Shown here piece by piece: positions 9,017-17,965 of a stretch of 63,868 nt of DNA. Each line of letters starts with the position of its first letter. Position 1 is the stretch's first letter. The notes below the pieces were generated by a model. The model was not told the DNA's origin and searched no databases. It saw only the letters and a list, made by a program, of their open reading frames with translations. Position numbers and translations under genes: made by a program. This stretch comes from Actinomycetes bacterium (GTDB lineage Bacteria; Actinomycetota; Acidimicrobiia; Acidimicrobiales; Palsa-688): contig JAKBBA010000021.1 of assembly GCA_021808665.1 (NCBI GenBank), positions 1 through 63,868 of the forward strand. The letters run 5' to 3'.

Positions 9017-9900
9017 AGTTCGGACCTCGTGTCGGCTGGCACTGCCTGACAGCAGCCTGACTGCGGAGTTGGCGGCGGAACCGTGTCACCCGAAAGGAAA
9101 GCCCTGATGGCGCTTCGCAGGGCGGAGCTTTCTATTAGCGCAAAATGTCGAAGCCCTGGCCACACTTGAAGGGTCGCTCCTGAGATGCCGGCGGCCAAGT
9201 CGACACCCATCGACGGCGGTGTCGCAAAGTCCTCCTCACCGGTTGCGACTAGCGTGGTAGCCGTTATCGCCTCAAGCGTGGAGCGGCCGTCGTAGGCGCC
9301 CAGCGCCCGGCAGGCAGCCGCATGCGCCTCCGGGGATGTTGAGAGGAAGATTCCTACTACAGCGGAGACCGTTTCGGGATGGTGGCGTCGGAAGGACTCC
9401 CCGAACCACCTGTCGGTCTGGAAGGGCACTTGCATCTCCCTGGTGGTCGTTTCAGCGGCGCGAGCCCTCTGCTCCCAAGCCTCGGGAGCGTTGGGACCAT
9501 ACCAAGCTGTGGTGTCACAAGCGACGAGGCGTCCCACGAGCTTGGGGTGCCTTGCCGCCAGTGCGACAGCCACCGTGCCGCCCATGGACATGCCGATGAC
9601 GTCCACGGGAGCCGGCTCGCCGCCAGGCACGCCGAGCGCGTCGATCAGGCAGCAAATGTCGTCGGCCATGTCCTCCACGCTGAAAGCCTGCCAGTCCCAC
9701 GCACTGCGCCCGTGTCCTCGCAGATCGACGGTGACTATTCGCCGTCCCGCGGCGAACTCGGAGAGTACCGGCTCCCACATGCCCGAGCTCAGCGCGAGGG
9801 AGTGGAGCAAAAGGAGCGGCCTACCCGTACCGCTTGTACGATACGCAAGTTTCCCCCACGGACGGTCGAGGAACGAAAAAGTCCCGCTCAAGAGTCGCAC
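9013..9900 (-). CDS. Alpha/beta hydrolase (enol-lactonase-like)
   Basis: 295 residues of the alpha/beta-hydrolase fold, close in look to 3-oxoadipate enol-lactonases and meta-cleavage hydrolases. Visible elements are the oxyanion region LLLLHSLALSSGMWEPVL, the strand TVDLRGHGRSAWDW, the nucleophile elbow GMSMGG, an acid region VATGEEDFATPP and the late His in GLRHFALIE. The C-terminus after about residue 275 is Pro-rich and atypical. It lies between the amidohydrolase gene (13-bp overlap) and the hydroxylase genes. Inferred role: hydrolysis of a ring-opened or lactone intermediate. Confidence 0.82.
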   Translation of the reverse strand: MRLLSGTFSFLDRPWGKLAYRTSGTGRPLLLLHSLALSSGMWEPVLSEFAAGRRIVTVDLRGHGRSAWDWQAFSVEDMADDICCLIDALGVPGGEPAPVDVIGMSMGGTVAVALAARHPKLVGRLVACDTTAWYGPNAPEAWEQRARAAETTTREMQVPFQTDRWFGESFRRHHPETVSAVVGIFLSTSPEAHAAACRALGAYDGRSTLEAITATTLVATGEEDFATPPSMGVDLAAGISGATLQVWPGLRHFALIESSALRSAIRAFLSGDTVPPPTPQSGCCQAVPADTRSEL

Positions 9901-10910
9901 CGCTTTCCTGACGATGAAGGTCGCCGGCGCTCGGACAGGCGAGTTGCGTTGGCGAAGCAGATCGCATCGTGGGCGTCGGGCGGCAGGTCGGCTTCGCGCA
10001 CCGTAGCTCCAGGGTGAGGGTCGCCGATCTGGAAGGGGCAGTCGCTGCCGAGCATCACCCGATCAGCGCCGACGCGCCGAACGAGTAGCTCGATGGACAT
10101 CGGATCCAAGGCGACCGTGTCGAACCACAGCCTGCGCAATATCTCACCAGGAGATGATGTCATAGCGGTCTTGTCGCGCAGGCCAGCGCGGAGTAGACCA
10201 TCGAGGCGGAACGACTGGTAGGGCAGAAAGCCGCCGCCGTGCACGACGATCACCTGCAGGTCCGGTATCCGGTCGAAAACCCCGGCCACCATCAGCTCGA
10301 CTACAGCAGTGCTAGCGTCGATAACCCGACCCGAGACGTTCTGCGCGACGGGTGAGGTGAATGCGCAGGATGGTCCGTTGACCGGCGGGTGGAGCATTAC
10401 GGTTATCTGCTCACGGGCGATCTCCTCCCAAAAGGGGAAATACGACTCCGACGCCAACGGTGGCCCAGGAGGAGCTGAGCTGACCATGACAGCCGGCGCC
10501 TCGACACGTGACATCAAGATGTTCGTCTCCTCCAGAGCTGCCTTGCCTCCCGCTGAGATGTCGAGGAAAGGGACCGGCCGGAGGCGTCCGCCGCTCGTCT
10601 CGACCATTTCACCCAGAGCGGAGTTGACGGCGCCCACCCATTTTCGACGTTCGCCGTCAGGGAAGGTGGCCCAGGTGAAAAGATCGAGCCACGGTGACAC
10701 CCACTGCTGGCCGATGCCTTCGCTGTCTAACCACGAGATTCGCTGCGAGGAGGAAACCATCGCAGGAGCGATCGGCCCGAGACGGCTCTGCCCGTAGACG
10801 AGTGAAGTCCCGTCGAGCTCCAGCCCCGGAAACTGGCCCTCTTCGACCGACTCCAAAAGCGGGCCAGGAACCACATGGGCGTGAATGTCGATATCTCCGG
10901 CTTGGCTCAT
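9888..10910 (-). CDS. Amidohydrolase family 2 (ACMSD-like)
   Basis: 340 residues of the amidohydrolase-2 family, which includes aminocarboxymuconate-semialdehyde decarboxylase, gamma-resorcylate decarboxylase and OMA hydratase. Metal-site motifs: DIHAHVVP at the N-terminus, MLHPPVNG, VVHGGGFLPYQSFRLDG, and LGSDCPFQIGDPHPG with the catalytic Asp. Members act on decarboxylation or hydration of ring-cleavage products without oxygen. The start shares one base with the GntR stop (TGATG). The reaction here cannot be fixed, but a second decarboxylation or C-C step after ring opening would fit. Confidence 0.8.
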   Translation of the reverse strand: MSQAGDIDIHAHVVPGPLLESVEEGQFPGLELDGTSLVYGQSRLGPIAPAMVSSSQRISWLDSEGIGQQWVSPWLDLFTWATFPDGERRKWVGAVNSALGEMVETSGGRLRPVPFLDISAGGKAALEETNILMSRVEAPAVMVSSAPPGPPLASESYFPFWEEIAREQITVMLHPPVNGPSCAFTSPVAQNVSGRVIDASTAVVELMVAGVFDRIPDLQVIVVHGGGFLPYQSFRLDGLLRAGLRDKTAMTSSPGEILRRLWFDTVALDPMSIELLVRRVGADRVMLGSDCPFQIGDPHPGATVREADLPPDAHDAICFANATRLSERRRPSSSGKRCDS

Positions 10911-11773
10911 CAGTCACTCTCCAGGCGAACTTCGGTGTCGGCGTTAGAAGACCGAATAACCCCCGACCCCACGAGCGCTCGATAGCCGGCCATGATCAAA
11001 CCCCGGCTCATTGCGGCTGCCGCTGTCTTGTCACGCTCCTCGTAGGCGATCAGAAGCCGTCGGTGATCCTCCACCGACCGTTGAAGGCGTCCGGGCTGCG
11101 ATAGGCTCAGATGGCGGAACTGCAAGGTCCTTATGCCGAGCGTTCCAACCATCCGCTGCAACTGTTCATTCCCGGCGAGACGGACTTCGACAAGGCGGAA
11201 CCCGACGTTGTGCCAGAAGTAGTCGTCGACAGCGCCGCGGGCGGCGTCTTTCTCAAGGGCCGTCTGCCAGCGCCAGAGCTCCGCTAGATTCGTAGTAGGG
11301 CATGATTCGACTATGAGTTCGCTCACCAGAGTGAAAAGAGCAGCCCTGATGTCATACACATCCTTTGCCTGGCCTAAAGTCACTTGCGCAACGTAGGGGC
11401 GTCTGTGGGGTGGGACGACGATAGCTCCCTGTCGTTCCAGGTCTGCGAGGGCTTCACGGACGGGAGTCCGGCTGGTGTTGAAGCGGCGTGCCAGGTCGAC
11501 CGAGTTGAGACTGTCGCCTGGATTGAGGTGACCCTCTACGATGGCAATGGCAATCTCGTCGAAGATCTGCTGCGCCAAGGGCGCCCTGTCGGCGTCGTCA
11601 CGCATGCTCGCCAGCATGAGTGTCCGCCGGTCGCGCAGCGCCGTGTCAGGGTCGAGGGGTATCGCTACTCCCCGCGCGTCGGGCGCTACGTTCCCGACGA
11701 TGACGTTCACTCGCGGGAAGCGTCTAACGGCCCCGTCGGGACAGGCAACTGTTGCGACACCGTTCTCCACCAT
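10910..11773 (-). CDS. GntR-family regulator (FadR/FCD subgroup)
   Basis: 287 residues if the ATG at 11773 is used; the Met at 11617 (MLASMRDDADRAPLAQQIFD) would give about 235 residues, the usual FadR-group length, and is equally likely. Winged helix: IVEGHLNPGDSLNSVDLARR then FNTSRTPVREALADLERQGA. An all-helical FCD ligand domain follows. It sits inside the operon directly after ubiD (2-nt gap). It probably controls the operon and the divergent LLM/hydrolase pair by binding the symmetric sites in the 16.62-16.93 kb gap, with a pathway carboxylate as ligand. Confidence 0.88.
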   Translation of the reverse strand: MVENGVATVACPDGAVRRFPRVNVIVGNVAPDARGVAIPLDPDTALRDRRTLMLASMRDDADRAPLAQQIFDEIAIAIVEGHLNPGDSLNSVDLARRFNTSRTPVREALADLERQGAIVVPPHRRPYVAQVTLGQAKDVYDIRAALFTLVSELIVESCPTTNLAELWRWQTALEKDAARGAVDDYFWHNVGFRLVEVRLAGNEQLQRMVGTLGIRTLQFRHLSLSQPGRLQRSVEDHRRLLIAYEERDKTAAAAMSRGLIMAGYRALVGSGVIRSSNADTEVRLESD

Positions 11774-11775
11774 TG

Positions 11776-13224
11776 TCAGCTCTCCAAGGCCGGCCAGCGT
11801 CGACGGACCCGCTCCAGCGCTGCAGGGTCAGCCTCCGCCACAGGGGGAAAATCACCGAGCCGCTCGAAAGGCCGGCAAGCGTCGATGAGCATTCGGCTGT
11901 TATAGCTCGGCTGGCCGGCCCGCCGGAGAGGATCTACTCTGCTACCCCACGACCTACGCATGACATCGACGTCCAGTTCAGGATCGCAGCGTGTCGAGAC
12001 GGCCCACATGACTTCGTGCAGGTCGCGCGGATCGACGTCCGAGTCGACGGTTATGACCAAGCGGTTCATATACGCAGTGGCAGGGTGCTGAGCGGCGAGA
12101 TACCCAGCTTGGCGGCTATGTCCAGCGTAGCGCTGCTCGAGCGCGACGGCGATGATAGACCGGCCGCCGCCGGCCTCGTGGCACCAAACCCCTGCGACTC
12201 CTCCCAAACCGGTAGCGATAAGGGCATCGGTAGCCATCGCCGACTTCATGACCGACCTCATATAGGAATAGTCGTGGGGTGGCTTGCCTGGGGGCGCCCC
12301 GAGGTTGATCGGGTCGCTGCGATGGTAGATAGCTGCGACATCGACGCATAGAACTTCACTGGTGCCACCGGAGTAATAGCCGGTCCACTCGCCGAAAGGG
12401 CCTTCTGGGCGGGTCCGATCCGGATAGACCCAACCCTCGAAGGCCAGTTCGCTTTCCGCGGGCAGTGGAAGTCCCGTGACCGGAGCGGTGACGACCGGGA
12501 CGGGGGCTCCCAAGATCGCTCCCGCATAGTCGTACTCCGAGACACCGGCCGGTACTTCGGTTCCTGCGACGACGAGGAGCACCGGGTGGTGGCCCAGCGA
12601 AGCAGCGATCGGCGCCCTGCCTTCTTTCGCGAACCACCTTCGTAGGTGCTGCGAACCGTGCTTGCCTGCCTCGATGTTGACCGTGACGCTACGTCCGCCG
12701 TCTTGGACCTGGATACGGTACGCCCCGAGATTGGGCACCCCGCTGTCAGGGTCAGCCGTAACCACAGCACACCCTGTCCCGATGTAAGCACCGCCGTCAC
12801 CCTCGTGCCACACCGGGCACGGAAAGGTCGTGAAGTCGATGTCGTCACCCGTCAAGACATGCTCGAAGATCGGGCCGGCGCCAACCGGTACCGCCGCGAA
12901 CTCGTTTACCCGCTCTGTCCACTCGGACGGCTTGCCCCGCAATGCGCCGACGAGGAGGCTGTCTGACAGGTCGTCTCCTAGCCCAAGGCCGGCGCCCATT
13001 AGGTAGGAGCTCGACAGTGACCCAGTCAGCACGCGCATCCCCTTCGGATGACCTGGGATGTCGTCGAAGAGCAGCGCACGCGGTCTGCTCCGCCGGTAGT
13101 TGACCTGGCTTGCGGCACCGATGTCTAGTTTGGCGTCCACCCCATCGAGGCGCAGCAGGTCGCCGCTTGCGTCGACTCGGTCGACCCAGGAGCGCAGGTC
13201 GAATACAGACGGTAACGTCTCCAT
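11776..13224 (-). CDS. ubiD: UbiD-family prFMN-dependent decarboxylase
   Basis: 482 residues, normal for UbiD. These enzymes reversibly decarboxylate (hetero)aromatic or alpha,beta-unsaturated acids using prenyl-FMN. Seen: GAYRIQVQ with the conserved Arg, EGPFGEWTGYYS holding the paired Glu of the active site, GAPPGKPPHDYSYMRSVMKS, and VDSDVDPRDLHEVMWA. The gene overlaps the RraA-like gene by one base (TGATG) and is followed by the GntR gene. With ubiX in the same operon, the pair is self-sufficient for cofactor supply. Absence of other ubiquinone or menaquinone genes argues for a catabolic role. The substrate is likely an aromatic, furan or pyrrole/pyridine carboxylate. Confidence 0.93.
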   Translation of the reverse strand: METLPSVFDLRSWVDRVDASGDLLRLDGVDAKLDIGAASQVNYRRSRPRALLFDDIPGHPKGMRVLTGSLSSSYLMGAGLGLGDDLSDSLLVGALRGKPSEWTERVNEFAAVPVGAGPIFEHVLTGDDIDFTTFPCPVWHEGDGGAYIGTGCAVVTADPDSGVPNLGAYRIQVQDGGRSVTVNIEAGKHGSQHLRRWFAKEGRAPIAASLGHHPVLLVVAGTEVPAGVSEYDYAGAILGAPVPVVTAPVTGLPLPAESELAFEGWVYPDRTRPEGPFGEWTGYYSGGTSEVLCVDVAAIYHRSDPINLGAPPGKPPHDYSYMRSVMKSAMATDALIATGLGGVAGVWCHEAGGGRSIIAVALEQRYAGHSRQAGYLAAQHPATAYMNRLVITVDSDVDPRDLHEVMWAVSTRCDPELDVDVMRRSWGSRVDPLRRAGQPSYNSRMLIDACRPFERLGDFPPVAEADPAALERVRRRWPALES

Positions 13225-13787
13225 CAGTTCAACGGCTCCATGTCGGCGGCGGTCTCAGCCAGCGCGATGATCTCCCCGAGACGCTCTGGGGGGACCACAA
13301 CCACGCCGTCACCGTCACCAAAGACGACGTCACCTGGGCGGGCGACAACCCCACCAAGAGCTATGGGTACGTTGATTTGACCCGGCCCGTATTTGTAAGG
13401 GCCGGCGGCGGTTACAGCCCGCGCAAAGACGGGCAGACCGAGACGCTCCAGGGCATCGCGGTCACGTACGGCCCCGTCTATAACCACACCGACAGCGCCT
13501 CGTCTGAGGGCCTTCGTCGCCATCCTTTCGCCGAAGAGCGCCCTGGTCTCGTCGCCTTGGCCGTTCACGACGAGAACGTTTCCGGGCTCTAACAGGTCGA
13601 GTGCCCTATGTACGAACAGGTTGTCACCGGCGCGGGTCCACACCGTGAGCGCCTCGCCGTGGAAGCAGGCCCCTTTCCATAGTGGCCTGATCGAGGAGCT
13701 AACTACTCCCATCCGATCCATTGCGTCACTCAAGTCGCTCGTGGCAAGGCGACCGAGACGGACCATGTGCTCACTCTCGATGGTCAA
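13224..13787 (-). CDS. RraA-like / HMG aldolase-family protein
   Basis: 187 residues. The family includes 4-hydroxy-4-methyl-2-oxoglutarate/4-carboxy-4-hydroxy-2-oxoadipate aldolases and the RNase E regulator RraA. The metal and substrate site GERMATKALRRGAVGVVIDG is followed by AVRD with the key Arg-Asp, and DVVFGDGDGVVVVPP is typical of the aldolase branch. Lying between a solute-binding protein and UbiD, it most likely acts as an aldolase or oxaloacetate decarboxylase near the end of the pathway. Its ORF end shares one base with the ubiD start. Confidence 0.85.
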   Translation of the reverse strand: MTIESEHMVRLGRLATSDLSDAMDRMGVVSSSIRPLWKGACFHGEALTVWTRAGDNLFVHRALDLLEPGNVLVVNGQGDETRALFGERMATKALRRGAVGVVIDGAVRDRDALERLGLPVFARAVTAAGPYKYGPGQINVPIALGGVVARPGDVVFGDGDGVVVVPPERLGEIIALAETAADMEPLN

Positions 13788-13843
13788 CTACATACCCCCT
13801 CGGTAGAGGCAATGTGCGACGGTCGTATCCAGTCAATCATCGC

Positions 13844-14842
13844 CTATGAGGCCGCGTAGATGTACTGGGACACGTTTGCGGGCGCCGTGGTCTTGTCTTT
13901 GGCTGCGGCTCGGGAGAACGCCGCCTGGATCAGCGACGGCGTGACCACAGGGGTGGATTTCCACACGTTTAGGAAGAAGTTGTAGGCGATCGCAGCGTTC
14001 GCCGCGCTTGTCTGCGGATTGTACTTTTCAATGGCTGCTTCGGTCTCGGTTGGATGCGAGCGCAGGTAGGCGAGGTTAGCCACCTCGGCGGCGTAGAAGT
14101 CTTTGATGACTTGTGGGTGGCTGGCAACGTAGGAGGATGTCGCCGAGTACGCGCCCACCGCGTAGGGGAGATTGGACAGCGAGGTGAGCACGTGCCCGCC
14201 TACCTGGGTGAGCGACTGGGCCGTGGGTGGCTGGAACAGACCACCGGCCGCCGCACCGCTTCGTACAGCGGAGATCTGTTGCGCAGCTGATACCAAGTAT
14301 TTGCGGGTCACCGACGTCGGGCTCATAGAGTTCTCGTTAAGAAGGTCGGTCAGGCCGAAATCAGTTTCTGAACCCTGCGTAGTCAGTGCCAGCGTCTGAC
14401 CTGCCAGTTGCTTTATTGAAGTGATGTTCTTGTTGACCCACAGTTGCAAATTGTAGGTGCCTTCTGTCAGGGCGATGAACTGAAGCGATTCGCCTTTTAG
14501 AATCGCACTCGCGACGCCGTCGGCCACGGCTCCCCCGATCTGGGCGCTACCGCTTATGAGTGCTGAGACGAGGTTAGCTGGCGTTATCTGCTGAAGCGTG
14601 ACATTGAGGCCGTATTTCTTGAAGATGCCGTCGGCGACCCCGACATACAGATCGGAATAGCCGGCACCGGTCGCAGCGTAAGCGACGGTTATATTAGTCA
14701 ACGGTGCTGCAGCACTCGACGGCGAAGAACTTGCGACGGTAGTCGCCGGGCTAGCAGTCGAGGTTTTTGACGAGCCGCAAGCGCCGGCAAGCAGCGCTGT
14801 CCCTACCACTATAGCGGTCATCCGTCCCCGTGTCTTGATCAT
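13844..14842 (-). CDS. ABC transporter substrate-binding lipoprotein (NMT1/TauA-type)
   Basis: 332 residues. The signal peptide ends in the lipobox LLAGACGS, so the mature protein is a lipoprotein starting at Cys. A Ser/Thr/Pro-rich linker then leads to a type II periplasmic-binding fold of the NitT/TauT class: NITVAYAATGAGYSDLYVGV, ISGSAQIGGAVADGVASAIL, LALTTQGSETDFGLTDLL. It follows the permease gene by 58 nt. The ligand is probably the organic acid degraded by the operon. An unrelated second transporter of the same class occurs at 25-28 kb. Confidence 0.88.
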   Translation of the reverse strand: MIKTRGRMTAIVVGTALLAGACGSSKTSTASPATTVASSSPSSAAAPLTNITVAYAATGAGYSDLYVGVADGIFKKYGLNVTLQQITPANLVSALISGSAQIGGAVADGVASAILKGESLQFIALTEGTYNLQLWVNKNITSIKQLAGQTLALTTQGSETDFGLTDLLNENSMSPTSVTRKYLVSAAQQISAVRSGAAAGGLFQPPTAQSLTQVGGHVLTSLSNLPYAVGAYSATSSYVASHPQVIKDFYAAEVANLAYLRSHPTETEAAIEKYNPQTSAANAAIAYNFFLNVWKSTPVVTPSLIQAAFSRAAAKDKTTAPANVSQYIYAAS

Positions 14843-14900
14843 GACGCTCCTTTTGGCTCTTAGTGAACTTGTAGATCGTGGTTGTAACTGCGCTACTGCG

Positions 14901-15758
14901 CTACTGCGCTTGCGACCAGGAGATTACGCGCCGCTCGACGGCGCCGACGAGACGTGTCAGTGCGAGTGCGGCGATGGCCACTACGACGATCCCGGCCATC
15001 GCGGTACTCATCTGGAAGTTGGATGTAGCGTTCTGCACGAAGTAGCCGAGGCCGTTGGCGGACAGGAAGAACTCAACGACGATTGCTCCGACCAGGGTCC
15101 TGGCTATCGACAGGCGGAGCCCGGTCAAGATGAAAGGCATCGTGGCTGGAAGCAGGATCGACGCGAAGAAGCGCCATCGCGAAGCCGAGAAGACCGTGCC
15201 CACTCGAAGATAGTCGCGGTCGATATTGCGCACACCTGCGGTCGTGTTGATGATCAACGGCAGTATCCCAGCCCAGACGACGACGATGACCCGCGCCGTT
15301 TCGCCGAGACCAAACCAGAAGATGATCAGCGGAAGAAAAAGCACGTACGGCACCGAGTTGAGGATGCTCACAATCGGGTCGCTCATCTGACGCAACACCG
15401 ATATCCGTCCGAAGATCAGGCCGAGGGGGATACCCACCACGACTATCACTGCGAGGGCGAGACCGACCTCCGTGGCAGTGGTAGCTATGGGCGTCCAGAT
15501 GGCGCCGGAACTAATCAGGGAGATCTCCTTTTGGAACACCCGGGTTGGATCAGAACTTATGTGGATGTCAACAATTCCAGTCATCGCCGTGATCTGCCAT
15601 GCGCCGAGCAGAATTAGGACTCCGAGCGATCCGAACAGCAATGAGGCTCGCGGAATTCGCTGCCCGATGCCGGAAGAACGAAATGTCAACCGTGGATCGA
15701 GGTTAGTGTCGTGAACGGGCCCCTGTTGTTGTCCGGACGCGAGGGTAGATGACGTCAC
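14901..15758 (-). CDS. ABC transporter permease (SsuC/TauC-type)
   Basis: 285 residues with a cytoplasmic N-terminal tail, then about six hydrophobic segments (starting near SLLFGSLGVLILLGAWQIT). The EAA-type loop is seen as RVGTVFSASRWRFFASILLP followed by ATMPFILTG, which docks on the ATPase. Its ATG overlaps the ATPase stop by 4 nt (ATGA). It forms the membrane channel with the ATPase at 15755-16615 and the lipoprotein at 13844-14842. Confidence 0.9.
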   Translation of the reverse strand: MTSSTLASGQQQGPVHDTNLDPRLTFRSSGIGQRIPRASLLFGSLGVLILLGAWQITAMTGIVDIHISSDPTRVFQKEISLISSGAIWTPIATTATEVGLALAVIVVVGIPLGLIFGRISVLRQMSDPIVSILNSVPYVLFLPLIIFWFGLGETARVIVVVWAGILPLIINTTAGVRNIDRDYLRVGTVFSASRWRFFASILLPATMPFILTGLRLSIARTLVGAIVVEFFLSANGLGYFVQNATSNFQMSTAMAGIVVVAIAALALTRLVGAVERRVISWSQAQ

Positions 15759-16615
15759 GATGCGGTTACCTCCCTGACTTGCTGTGCGGCGGCGACTTGG
15801 ACGCCGTGACCGCTACTGGTCGCGGCAGTAGATCGACCGTAGAGAGCGTCGAGTATCCTGTCGTGGTAGGCGATGAACTCGCTGGTGGAGCGCAAAGCGC
15901 CGCTGCGAGGGCGAGGTAACTTTACGGCGATGTCTGCTGTAATGGTACCGGGGGCCTTGGAAAAGACGAGGACCCGATCGGCTAGGAGTACCGCCTCGCT
16001 GACATCGTGGGTGACGAAGACCGCCGTAGTCGACTGCCCCACTGCAGAGCCATGCCAGATCCTCACCAGTTCCTCCTGCATCGTCTCTCTCGTCTGCGCG
16101 TCAAGCGCCCCGAAAGGCTCGTCGAGTAGCAGAAGTGACGGTTCGGTCAGCAGTGCCCGAGCGAGGTTGACACGCTGCCTCATGCCCCCAGACAACTCAC
16201 GTGGACGGCGATGCGCCACCTCTCCCAAGCCAACCAAGTCGATGAGTTCTTTAGCACGGGCCTTGGCGCGTTCATCGAACCTGCCCTGAGCCTGACAACC
16301 AAAGATCACGTTCCCGTAGACGTCACGCCACGGGAAAAGCGAAGGGCTCTGGAACACGAGGCTGCGGTCCCTGGCGGGCGAGTCAATAGCCTTTCCGTCG
16401 ACTCGGATCTCGCCAGCACCTACGTGCACGAGTCCAGCCAACGCCTCGAGGAAAGTGGTCTTACCGCAGCCGCTGGGGCCTACGAGAACGACGAACTCTC
16501 CTCTGCTAATGACCGTGTCAAGGTCTCTACAGGCCAGGATCTGCTCGCCGCGCCGCCTGCCTGGGTACCCCAAGTACACGTGGTCGACCTCGACGGCAAG
16601 ATCTTCTCCTCGCAT
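15755..16615 (-). CDS. ABC transporter ATP-binding protein (SsuB/TauB-type)
   Basis: 286 residues. Walker A is GPSGCGKTT, the Q-loop VFQSPSLFPWRDV, the signature LSGGMRQRVNLARA, Walker B LLLLDEPFGALD, and the H-loop FVTHDVSEAV. It is the first gene of the 13-gene leftward operon. The predicted promoter is 45-70 bp upstream. Together with the permease and lipoprotein it makes a complete importer of the nitrate/sulfonate/taurine class, which also carries aromatic and pyrimidine-like acids. Confidence 0.92.
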   Translation of the reverse strand: MRGEDLAVEVDHVYLGYPGRRRGEQILACRDLDTVISRGEFVVLVGPSGCGKTTFLEALAGLVHVGAGEIRVDGKAIDSPARDRSLVFQSPSLFPWRDVYGNVIFGCQAQGRFDERAKARAKELIDLVGLGEVAHRRPRELSGGMRQRVNLARALLTEPSLLLLDEPFGALDAQTRETMQEELVRIWHGSAVGQSTTAVFVTHDVSEAVLLADRVLVFSKAPGTITADIAVKLPRPRSGALRSTSEFIAYHDRILDALYGRSTAATSSGHGVQVAAAQQVREVTAS

Positions 16616-16642
16616 ACGGCTCGTTCCCCCGGAATGGTGTCT

Positions 16643-16656
16643 AACTGTCGCCAGTT
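16643..16656. promoter_or_regulatory. Inverted repeat AACTG-N4-CAGTT (possible operator)
   Basis: AACTG (16643-16647) and CAGTT (16652-16656) are perfect complements. They lie just downstream of the predicted -10 of the leftward operon, where bound repressor would block transcription. A GntR-type dimer site is the obvious candidate, but the half-sites differ from those at 16875-16889, so the assignment is weak. Confidence 0.35.
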
Positions 16657-16657
16657 G

Positions 16658-16686
16658 AGGGTAACGGCACCTGTTCGGCTTGTCAA
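16658..16686 (-). promoter_or_regulatory. Putative sigma-70 promoter of the 13-gene operon
   Basis: On the minus strand, a perfect -35 TTGACA (16681-16686) is followed after 17 nt by TACCCT (16658-16663) as a weak -10. This would start transcription near 16651, about 35 nt before the ATPase ATG at 16615. Only pattern matching supports it. Confidence 0.4.
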
Positions 16687-16846
16687 GGCGTCACGGCGCA
16701 AAGGGCCTTCCGCTCGCTGAGAACGGATAGAGGTACTGCCAGCAACCCTGGTTTAAGATGGTTTAGCAGGCTAGTTCCGTACTCGTAGCGCCCAACTAGC
16801 CAAGCGGGAGAGGACTTCCTCCGACGCGGGGAGGCGGCATGGAGAC

Positions 16847-16889
16847 TTGACCGAACCCACTCGGACTCCTAAAGTGTCGACGATCGACA
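16847..16889 (+). promoter_or_regulatory. Putative promoter and operator of the LLM/hydrolase pair
   Basis: TTGACC (16847-16852), a 17-nt spacer, then TAAAGT (16870-16875) resembles a sigma-70 promoter reading right. A perfect palindrome TGTCGA-CGA-TCGACA (16875-16889) starts on the last base of the -10 and covers the predicted start site. This is the classic place for a repressor. The GntR protein encoded in the divergent operon is the likely binder. Confidence 0.45.
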
Positions 16890-16934
16890 GTAATACCATC
16901 GGTTTAAGTCGAGTTCAGGCTGGGAGGGACAAAT

Positions 16935-17951
16935 ATGGACTTCGGTATTTTCGACCACACGGAGCGCAAGAGCGGGCAGGCCATCGGAGAGGTGTACGCC
17001 GAGCGGCGCAGACTCGCGGTGGCGGCAGAAGACGCAGGATGTTTCTGCTATCACGTCTCCGAGCACCATGGGACTCCGCTGTCGATGGCGCCGTCACCGG
17101 CGATTCTCCTCGCCGTGCTCGCCGCGGAGACAAGGCGCATGCACGTCGGTCCTTTAGGAGCCCTTCTTCCTCTCTACCAGCCGCTTCGACTGATAGAGGA
17201 GATCTGCATGCTGGACCATTTGAGCGGCGGAAGGCTCGAGCTTGGCATAGGGCGCGGCGTCAACAAGATCGAACTCAAGTTCTACAACGTCGACATGGAG
17301 AAGTCGCGGGCGATGTTCGACGAGGCATTGCAGGTAATAATGCTGGGCTTGACGGAGAAAGTCCTCGACTTCCAGGGGGAGTTTTACGACTACGACATGG
17401 TCCCTATGGAGTTTACGCCAGCCCAGCGGCCACACCCTCCGATCTGGTACCCGACGAGCAATCTGCAAAGCGTTGCCTGGGTAGCACAGAACGGCTTCAA
17501 CACGATCTTCGCTGGCGAGCTTGACCACATCGCTGAACAGGTGCAGGTCTATAAGGAGACTCTGAGCCCGAATCTTAAAGGAAAGACCAGATTCGGGTTC
17601 CATCCCTTCGTTGTCGTCGCCCCGACCGACGACGAAGCGTACCAAGTTGGCGAGGTCGCCTATCGGACCCACCACGAAAACCTGTCGCACCTTCGAAGTT
17701 GGAAGGGGAGAGCAGGCGAGATGACCCGGAAGCAGAACCTGCAAGCCCCACACGACCTGCGGAGCGCCGTTGACGAGGGTTGGGCTGCTGTCGGGTCGCC
17801 GTCGGCTGTCAGGGACCAGCTCGCAACGATCATCGACAAAACCGGCTGCAACTACGTCCTTTACACACCAATGAGCGGCGACACGCCCCTCGACTTCGCC
17901 CTGCGTGCGCTTGACCTCTTCGCCGAAGAGGTCGTCCCACATCTACCCTGA
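16935..17951 (+). CDS. LLM-class flavin-dependent monooxygenase
   Basis: 338 residues of the bacterial luciferase-like TIM-barrel family, using reduced FMN or F420. Typical pieces: the start MDFGIFDHTER, VSEHHGTPLSM at barrel strand 2, LLPLYQPLRLIEEICMLDHL, SGGRLELGIGRGVNKIE, HPPIWYPTSN, and a late GSPSAVRDQLATII. The start is supported by GGGAGGG 7 nt upstream. It is transcribed away from the 13-gene operon and followed 14 nt later by a dienelactone hydrolase gene. FMNH2-dependent members open pyrimidine and pyridine rings (RutA, PyrA), so ring oxidation or opening is the inferred role. No flavin reductase gene is nearby. Confidence 0.88.
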   Translation: MDFGIFDHTERKSGQAIGEVYAERRRLAVAAEDAGCFCYHVSEHHGTPLSMAPSPAILLAVLAAETRRMHVGPLGALLPLYQPLRLIEEICMLDHLSGGRLELGIGRGVNKIELKFYNVDMEKSRAMFDEALQVIMLGLTEKVLDFQGEFYDYDMVPMEFTPAQRPHPPIWYPTSNLQSVAWVAQNGFNTIFAGELDHIAEQVQVYKETLSPNLKGKTRFGFHPFVVVAPTDDEAYQVGEVAYRTHHENLSHLRSWKGRAGEMTRKQNLQAPHDLRSAVDEGWAAVGSPSAVRDQLATIIDKTGCNYVLYTPMSGDTPLDFALRALDLFAEEVVPHLP

Positions 17952-17965
17952 CAGACGGAGGTATC

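Noticed and set aside
3002..16615. Furan-2,5-dicarboxylate (Hmf) pathway
   Set aside because: UbiD, UbiX and a Mo-hydroxylase fit, but no CoA ligase is present, and amidohydrolases and an LLM enzyme are not part of that route.
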